A stretch of 64,000 nt of DNA from Rhodanobacter sp. OK091 (GTDB taxonomy: Bacteria > Pseudomonadota > Gammaproteobacteria > Xanthomonadales > Rhodanobacteraceae). The stretch is taken from assembly GCF_900142825.1 (NCBI RefSeq), contig NZ_FRCH01000004.1, positions 124,001-188,000 on the forward strand, in the 5' to 3' direction. Below, one piece after another: positions 59,116 through 64,000 of this stretch. Position 1 is the first letter of the stretch. Each line of letters opens with the position of its first letter. The notes beneath the pieces are model-generated. The model was not told the DNA's origin. It did not search any database and saw nothing but the letters and a program-made list of their open reading frames with translations. Position numbers and translations under genes: made by a program.

Positions 59116-60212
59116 GCGTGTTCAACATCAAGCGGGTCGACCGGCTGGTGGCGATGAGCGTGCTCGGTTCGCTGCTGATGGTATGGCTGGTGCTGACCGG
59201 CTTCGATGCGGTGACCCAATTCCTGCGCCAGCTCGGCAGCGTCGGCAAGCATGGCTACACGCTGAGCAATGCGGTCGTCTATGTGCTGGTGACGTTTCCG
59301 CGCCGCGCCTACGAGATGTTCGGCAATGCCGCGTTGATCGGCGGCCTGCTCGGCCTGGGCGGCCTGGCCGGCACCGGCGAACTGACCGCGCTGCGCGCGG
59401 CCGGGATGTCGCGGCTGCGCATCGCGGGATCGGCGGTCGGCGTGGTGGCGGTGTTGATCGTCGGCGTGGTGATCCTCGGCGAGACGGCGGCACCCTGGGG
59501 CGATCAGCAGGCGCAGACGATGCAGCTGCGGATGAAATCTGCCGACCTCGGCATGGGCACCAACAGCGGCTTGTGGGCGCGCGACGGCAACAGCTTCATC
59601 AACGCCCGCGGCACGTCGCTGAAACGGCATGATGGCCTGAGCACGGTGCAGTTGAGCGACGTGCGTGTGTTCACCTTCACCGACGATGGCCAGCTCAGTC
59701 GCTTCGAATGGGCGAAGACCGCCGAACACGACGGCCGGCAATGGATCTTGCGAGACGTACGCAGCACCACGCTCGATGTGCAGGGCACGCATACCACTCT
59801 CCTGGCCAGCCAGCCCTGGCAGTCCAGTCTCAATCCGCAGGTGCTGGCGCAGTCGGTGATCCAGCCGCAATACCTTTCCATGCGCGACCTGCGCCGCAAC
59901 ATGCATTATCTGGAAAGCAACGGCGAAAGCCCCGGCAGTTACGCGGTGGCTTTCTGGGGCCGAGCGCTATATCCGCTCAACGTGCTGGTGCTGGTGTTGT
60001 GCGCGATGCCGTTCGCGTTCGGCACGCTGCGCTCCGGTGGCCTGGGCAAGCGCATGTTCATCGGCATGCTGCTGGCGATCGGCTGGTATTTCCTGCAGCA
60101 GGCGATGGTGAATTTCGGTACGGTCTACGGCATGCCGCCGCTGCTGGCCAATCTGCTGCCGGCCTCGATACTGGCGCTGGCGGCGTGGCTGTATTTCCGA
60201 CGAAGCGCCTGA
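59112..60212 (+). CDS. lptG: LPS export permease LptG
   Basis: The 366-residue partner of LptF has N-terminal VDRLVAMSVLGSLLMVWLVLTGFD, the coupling region FPRRAYEMFGNAALIGGLLGLG and GELTALRAAGMS. A periplasmic jellyroll follows (GLWARDGNSFINARG), and C-terminal helices start at LYPLNVLVLVLCAMPFAFG. Translation is coupled to lptF by a 4-bp overlap. The final helix and short RRSA tail are typical. lptABC are not in this window, as is usual, since they lie elsewhere. Confidence 0.93.
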   Translation: MSVFNIKRVDRLVAMSVLGSLLMVWLVLTGFDAVTQFLRQLGSVGKHGYTLSNAVVYVLVTFPRRAYEMFGNAALIGGLLGLGGLAGTGELTALRAAGMSRLRIAGSAVGVVAVLIVGVVILGETAAPWGDQQAQTMQLRMKSADLGMGTNSGLWARDGNSFINARGTSLKRHDGLSTVQLSDVRVFTFTDDGQLSRFEWAKTAEHDGRQWILRDVRSTTLDVQGTHTTLLASQPWQSSLNPQVLAQSVIQPQYLSMRDLRRNMHYLESNGESPGSYAVAFWGRALYPLNVLVLVLCAMPFAFGTLRSGGLGKRMFIGMLLAIGWYFLQQAMVNFGTVYGMPPLLANLLPASILALAAWLYFRRSA

Positions 60213-60290
60213 GCGAGACGGCCGGTGCGACATCGGCCGGCCGCCGCCATATCGAGGCACCGGGTTCAGACAGAGACTAAAGGATCGGCA

Positions 60291-61310
60291 ATGCACGTGA
60301 TTGATCTGCGCAGCGACACGGTAACCCGGCCCACCACGGCGATGCGCGCGGCGATGCTGGCGGCGGAGGTGGGCGACGACGTCTACGGCGAAGATCCCAC
60401 GGTCAACGCGTTGCAGCAGCGACTGGCCGACGAGCTCGGTTTCGACGCCGGGCTGTTCGTGCCCAGCGGCACCCAGTCCAACCTGCTGGCGCTGCTGGCG
60501 CATTGCGAACGCGGCGACGAATACCTGGTCGGCATGGACGCGCACACCTACAAGTTCGAGGGTGGCGGTGCGGCGGTGCTCGGCTCGATCCAGCCGCAAC
60601 CCATCGTGCATGCCGCCGACGGCACGCTGCCGCTGCAAAGCATCGAGGCGGCGATCAAGCCGGTCGATCCGCACTTCGCGCGAACCCGCGTACTGGCGCT
60701 GGAAAATACCTGGCACGGCCGCACGCTGCCGTTGGATTACCTCTCCGCCGCGCACGACGTGGCACGTTCGCACGGGCTGGGCCTGCACCTGGACGGCGCC
60801 CGCCTGTACAACGCCGCGGTGGCGTGCGGTGTGCCGGCGCGCGAGATTGCACGGCATTTCGACACGGTGTCGATATGCTTGTCGAAGGGACTCGGGGCGC
60901 CGGTGGGTTCGGTGCTGGTCGGTTCGCACGCGTTGATCGACAAGGCACGCCGCTGGCGCAAGGTCGCCGGCGGTGGCTGGCGCCAGGCCGGCATCCTCGC
61001 GGCGGCCGGTCTGTATGCGCTGGATCATCACGTGGCGCGGCTGGCGGACGACCATCATCGCGCGGAATATCTGGCGGGCCGCCTGCGCGAGATTGCCGGC
61101 ATCGACCTGCTTGGCCAATACACCAACATGGTCTTCATCGACGTGCCGGCCGAACGCCTGCGCGATCTGGACGTCCATCTGCGCGAGGCCGGCATCCGCA
61201 TCAGCATCGGCTACCTGCCCACACTGCGGCTGGTAACGCATCTGGACATCGGCGACGACGATATCGAACGCACGGTCCAGGCATTCGCCGCCTTCTTCGG
61301 CCGCGGCTGA
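60291..61310 (+). CDS. ltaE: Low-specificity L-threonine aldolase
   Basis: The 339-residue PLP enzyme cleaves L-threonine or allo-threonine to glycine and acetaldehyde. It begins IDLRSDTVTRPTTAM with the family's DxRSDTVT, then GDDVYGEDPTVNALQ, FVPSGTQSNLLAL, LHLDGARLYNAAVA and the PLP Lys199 in SICLSKGLGAPVGS. ATG 60291 has AAGGA 6 nt upstream. It stands 78 bp after lptG and converges on the symporter gene with 11 bp between stops. It supplies glycine and one-carbon units. Confidence 0.92.
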   Translation: MHVIDLRSDTVTRPTTAMRAAMLAAEVGDDVYGEDPTVNALQQRLADELGFDAGLFVPSGTQSNLLALLAHCERGDEYLVGMDAHTYKFEGGGAAVLGSIQPQPIVHAADGTLPLQSIEAAIKPVDPHFARTRVLALENTWHGRTLPLDYLSAAHDVARSHGLGLHLDGARLYNAAVACGVPAREIARHFDTVSICLSKGLGAPVGSVLVGSHALIDKARRWRKVAGGGWRQAGILAAAGLYALDHHVARLADDHHRAEYLAGRLREIAGIDLLGQYTNMVFIDVPAERLRDLDVHLREAGIRISIGYLPTLRLVTHLDIGDDDIERTVQAFAAFFGRG

Positions 61311-61321
61311 GCGGAGCCTGC

Positions 61322-62326
61322 TCAATCGGCTTCGCGACTGTCCTGCGCGATGGGATGATCGCCTTGCGCGGCATAGCGCCGCGCCACTACCGCGCACACC
61401 ATCAGTTGCAACTGATGGAAGATCATCAGCGGCAATACCAGCGCGCCCAGGCCGCCGAGCTGGCCGGCGAACAGGATCCTGGCCATCGGAATGCCGCTGG
61501 CCATGCTCTTCTTCGAGCCGCAGAACACGATGGCGATTTCATCTTTGCGGCGAAAACCGAGCTGGCGTGCGCTCCAGCGTATCGTCGTCATCACCAGTGC
61601 CAGCAGCAGTGCGCACACCGCCAGCGTGCACAACAACGCTGAAACCGGTGTGTTGCGCCACAGCCCTTCGACCACCGCCGCGCTGAATGCGGTGTAGACC
61701 ACCAGCAAGATGGTGCCCTGATCGGTGAATCCCAGCAGCGGCTTGTGCCGGTCCACAAAGCCGCCGATCCAGCGCCGCGCGAGATGGCCCAGCACGAACG
61801 GCAGCAGCAACTGCAGCACGATATCCAGCACGCCCCGCCACGATGTGCCGATTTCGCCATGGCTGGCCAGCAGCGCGCCCACCAGCAAGGGTGTCAGCAC
61901 GATGCCGATCAGGTTCGACATCGAGGCGCTGACCACCGCGGCCGACACATTGCCACCGGCGATCGAAGTGAACGCGATCGACGACTGCACCGTCGATGGC
62001 AGCGCGCAGACGAACAGCACGCCGAGATAAAGCTCAGGCGTCAGCAACGCGTGCCCGATGGGTTGCAGCGCCAACCCGAACAGCGGAAACAGCACGAAGG
62101 TGCTGGCCAATACGGTCAGGTGCAGCCGCCAGTGCGCGATGCCCTGCACGATCGCCGCGCGCGGCAGCTTGGCGCCGTGCAGGAAGAACAGCAGCGCGAT
62201 CGCGGCGTCGGTGATCCAGTCGAATACCCGCGCCGCCTCGCCGCGACACGGCAACAGCGAGGCCAGTATCACGGTGGCGAGCAGGGTGAGGGTGAAATTG
62301 TCCGGGCGAAAGCGCTGCAACGACAT
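61322..62326 (-). CDS. Bile acid:sodium symporter-like (SBF-like/YfeH) transporter
   Basis: The 334-residue protein has about ten helices of the BASS fold, in the SBF_like branch (YfeH/P7). It starts LTLLATVILASLLPCRG and has ALLFFLHGAKLPR, LFVCALPSTVQSSIAFTSIAGGN (the broken helix that binds substrate and Na+), ASMSNLIGIVLTPLL and a second crossover near FCGSKKSMASGIPMA. Bacterial members carry organic anions or keto acids; the substrate is unknown here. ATG 62326 fits. It is 9 bp after the DedA gene on the same strand, so the two form an operon. Confidence 0.9.
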   Translation of the reverse strand: MSLQRFRPDNFTLTLLATVILASLLPCRGEAARVFDWITDAAIALLFFLHGAKLPRAAIVQGIAHWRLHLTVLASTFVLFPLFGLALQPIGHALLTPELYLGVLFVCALPSTVQSSIAFTSIAGGNVSAAVVSASMSNLIGIVLTPLLVGALLASHGEIGTSWRGVLDIVLQLLLPFVLGHLARRWIGGFVDRHKPLLGFTDQGTILLVVYTAFSAAVVEGLWRNTPVSALLCTLAVCALLLALVMTTIRWSARQLGFRRKDEIAIVFCGSKKSMASGIPMARILFAGQLGGLGALVLPLMIFHQLQLMVCAVVARRYAAQGDHPIAQDSREAD

Positions 62327-62335
62327 GCGGGTAAC

Positions 62336-62956
62336 TCAATCCTGCTCGCAGCGCGCGCGGCGCCGATGCCGCCACCACAACACCAGCAGGGTCAGCGAAA
62401 GGACGCCGACGAGCGCCCACAGGCTGCTCTGGCCGCGCTGGATCCACATCACCAGCCACTCGTGGTTGTCCGCGCCGAAGTAACCCAGATACACCCAGAA
62501 CGGCACGCTGATCAGCGCGGCCAGGGTGTCGATCAACAGGAAGCGCAGGAACGACACGCGATGGGTGGTGCCGGCGGTGAGGTAGATCGTGGTACGCATG
62601 CCGGGCAGGAAGCGCGCGAAGAACAGCATGCGGTTGCCGTACCGGGCGAATTTTTCCTGCACCATGGCATAGCGCGAAGGGGTCAGCACGCGCGCCACGA
62701 AGCGCCACTGCAGGATGCGCGCACCGTAATGATGGCCAAGCAGGAAGATGCCGGCGTCGCCCAGCAGCACGCCGAACATCGCCAGTGCGAACATCGCATG
62801 CACGTTCGCGTAGCCGAGTCCGGCGATCACGCCGCCGGCGACCAGGGTGATGTCCTCCGGCAACGGCAGGCCGGCGCCGCAGATCATCAGCGCGATGAAC
62901 ACCGCGATGTAGCCGTTCTCGGCGAAGATCGTGATCAGATGCTGCAGCAGATCCAT
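62336..62956 (-). CDS. DedA/SNARE-associated family membrane protein
   Basis: The 206-residue DedA protein begins MDLLQHLITIFAENGYIAVF. It has the family core GLPLPEDITLVAGGVIAG with the membrane-embedded acidic pair, LLGDAGIFLLGHHYG, and FARFLPGMRTTIYLTAGTTH with the conserved RFxPGxR arginines. DedA proteins are half-transporters or lipid scramblases tied to undecaprenyl-phosphate recycling and envelope integrity. The tail (RHRRRARCEQD) is basic. It precedes the BASS-type gene and follows dnaG on the same strand, 80 bp apart. Confidence 0.9.
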   Translation of the reverse strand: MDLLQHLITIFAENGYIAVFIALMICGAGLPLPEDITLVAGGVIAGLGYANVHAMFALAMFGVLLGDAGIFLLGHHYGARILQWRFVARVLTPSRYAMVQEKFARYGNRMLFFARFLPGMRTTIYLTAGTTHRVSFLRFLLIDTLAALISVPFWVYLGYFGADNHEWLVMWIQRGQSSLWALVGVLSLTLLVLWWRHRRRARCEQD

Positions 62957-63036
62957 CTATGTCCATGCCTCATGTGCGGAGTTCCCTGCGTCGGCCGCGA
63001 AGTGTGACGGCCGACGATTCGCCGTGACGCTGCAAA

Positions 63037-64000
63037 TCATGATTTGCTGCTCATCTGTTCGCGAAGCGGCAATAGCGTGCGCAACTCCGCCTTCTCAGCA
63101 TCGCTGAGCTGATCGCGCCGAGCGCTGAGGGAGTTGCGGCGCTGGATCAGCGATTGGTGCTCCATGCGCTCGAGTGCCGACATGAACTCCAGCCGCTGGA
63201 TTTCCGGTTCACCCACCGACAACGCCGCCATCAGTTTCTGCAGCGACGGATATTCCGGCCGCTCGGCGAAGTGTTCCACCAGCACTGCGGAATTGATGCC
63301 GGGGCGCGATCGCGCAATGTCGAGCAGTTCGGCCAGCAGTCCCACGCCGGGCTTGTCCAGGCCCAGGAAGCGATAAGGCTTCTCCACCAGATCGGCCAGC
63401 CCGGGTTGCGCCAGCAGCAGCGAGATCGCGCTGCGGACCAGGCTGCGCTGCACCGCCACCGGGCGTTGCACGGCGCGATGCGCGGCCGGGTCGGCCTGCA
63501 GCATGGCGCGGGCACCGCTGCGTTTTTCGAGTTCCTGCGCCATAAGGTCGCGGAACGCACCGTCAGGCAGTTTCGCGATCAGCGGACGGGCGCGTTCGGC
63601 CAGCCGCGCGCGGCCGTCGAGGCTGCCCATCTCCACGTCGTGCGACAGCTCGTTGAAAAAGTAATCCGACAGTGGCATCGCCTGCTTGATGCGTTGTTCG
63701 AAGCCATCTCTGCCTTCCTTGCGCACCAGCGAATCCGGGTCCTCGCCATCGGGCAGGAACAGGAAATACGCCTGGCGGCCATCGCGCAGCCGCGGCAGCG
63801 CGGACTCCAGCGCCTTCCACGCGGCAGCGCGGCCTGCACGGTCGCCGTCGAAACAGAACACCACGTCGGGCGCGGCGCGGAACAGCACCTCGGTGTGCTC
63901 CGGCGTGGTCGCCGTGCCCAGCGTGGCCACCGCAATCGGCAGCCCGGCCTGGTGCAGCGCGATCACATCCATGTAGCCCTCGACCACCACGATCCGCTGC
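63037..64000 (-). CDS. dnaG: DNA primase, C-terminal part (5' end outside window)
   Basis: About 320 residues of DnaG are present. They begin in the TOPRIM domain, RIVVVEGYMDVIALHQAG with the catalytic Glu, then CFDGDRAGRAAAWKALE (the DxD-type metal site) and LPDGEDPDSLVRKEG. The C-terminal helicase-binding domain follows (ALERMEHQSLIQRRNSLSARR), ending LLPLREQMSSKS. The zinc-binding and most of the polymerase domain lie beyond the window. Primase makes RNA primers for replication. The usual neighbours rpsU upstream and rpoD downstream cannot be judged upstream; downstream is dedA, not rpoD. Confidence 0.95.
   Translation of the reverse strand, partial: QRIVVVEGYMDVIALHQAGLPIAVATLGTATTPEHTEVLFRAAPDVVFCFDGDRAGRAAAWKALESALPRLRDGRQAYFLFLPDGEDPDSLVRKEGRDGFEQRIKQAMPLSDYFFNELSHDVEMGSLDGRARLAERARPLIAKLPDGAFRDLMAQELEKRSGARAMLQADPAAHRAVQRPVAVQRSLVRSAISLLLAQPGLADLVEKPYRFLGLDKPGVGLLAELLDIARSRPGINSAVLVEHFAERPEYPSLQKLMAALSVGEPEIQRLEFMSALERMEHQSLIQRRNSLSARRDQLSDAEKAELRTLLPLREQMSSKS

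Overview
This window is GC-rich gammaproteobacterial chromosome. It is most likely from the Xanthomonadales, and the Rhodanobacteraceae (Rhodanobacter/Dyella-like) fit best. The reasons are the block engB / cytochrome c4 / two dsbA-type lipoproteins / endonuclease-phosphatase, the cytochrome oxidase gene order, the many TonB- and FadL-type outer-membrane proteins, and palindromic repeats with a GTAGGAGC foot. The genus is an inference. I saw no tRNA, rRNA, CRISPR array, intact insertion sequence or prophage.

Layout. 1-9.8 kb: end of a sulfotransferase, an NDUFA9-like epimerase with soluble lytic transglycosylase, a membrane-anchored GH17 enzyme, an EEP-family hydrolase with a small membrane protein, two DsbA lipoproteins, cytochrome c4, and engB running the other way. 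9.8-10.5 kb: a 0.7 kb composite palindromic element between two convergent genes. 10.5-24 kb: free-Met-R-sulfoxide reductase, TMEM175-like channel, bioD, an M3 peptidase, a CPA2/Kef-type antiporter, a GT9 transferase, a 1149-aa membrane ankyrin protein, ycgL and a FadL porin. 24-31.7 kb: a probable AraC-controlled operon (beta-helix lipoprotein, di-heme cytochrome, TonB receptor, aldehyde dehydrogenase). 31.7-35 kb: putA, with two palindromes inside the coding sequence. 35.1-43.5 kb: the aa3 cytochrome c oxidase cluster (DUF2244, ctaC, ctaD, a small assembly protein, ctaE, a twin-TM protein, SURF1, a CxxxC protein, ctaA, ctaB), with ctaG apparently absent from its usual place. 43.5-48.4 kb: a promoter and structured leader before mgtA, then a YcjF-like GTPase. 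48.5-55.9 kb: two tandem hybrid sensor kinases whose last 370 residues are identical. 55.9-64 kb: holC and pepA, lptF-lptG, L-threonine aldolase, a bile-acid:Na+ symporter-like protein, a DedA protein and the C-terminal part of dnaG.

Most notable observations. (1) The 0.7 kb element carries hairpins with different stems but GGA in the loop: three on the minus strand in its left half and four on the plus strand in its right half. Several match the core of the CsrA/RsmA binding consensus, so read-through RNA from either flanking gene could act as a CsrA decoy. (2) The two tandem kinases share about 1.1 kb at roughly 98% nucleotide identity with only silent differences, next to divergent sensors, and a decayed propeller blade lies between them. 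(3) A REP and a second palindrome interrupt putA in frame. (4) Two near-identical 14-bp direct repeats lie upstream of the AraC-linked operon. (5) mgtA has a long, structured, ORF-containing leader.
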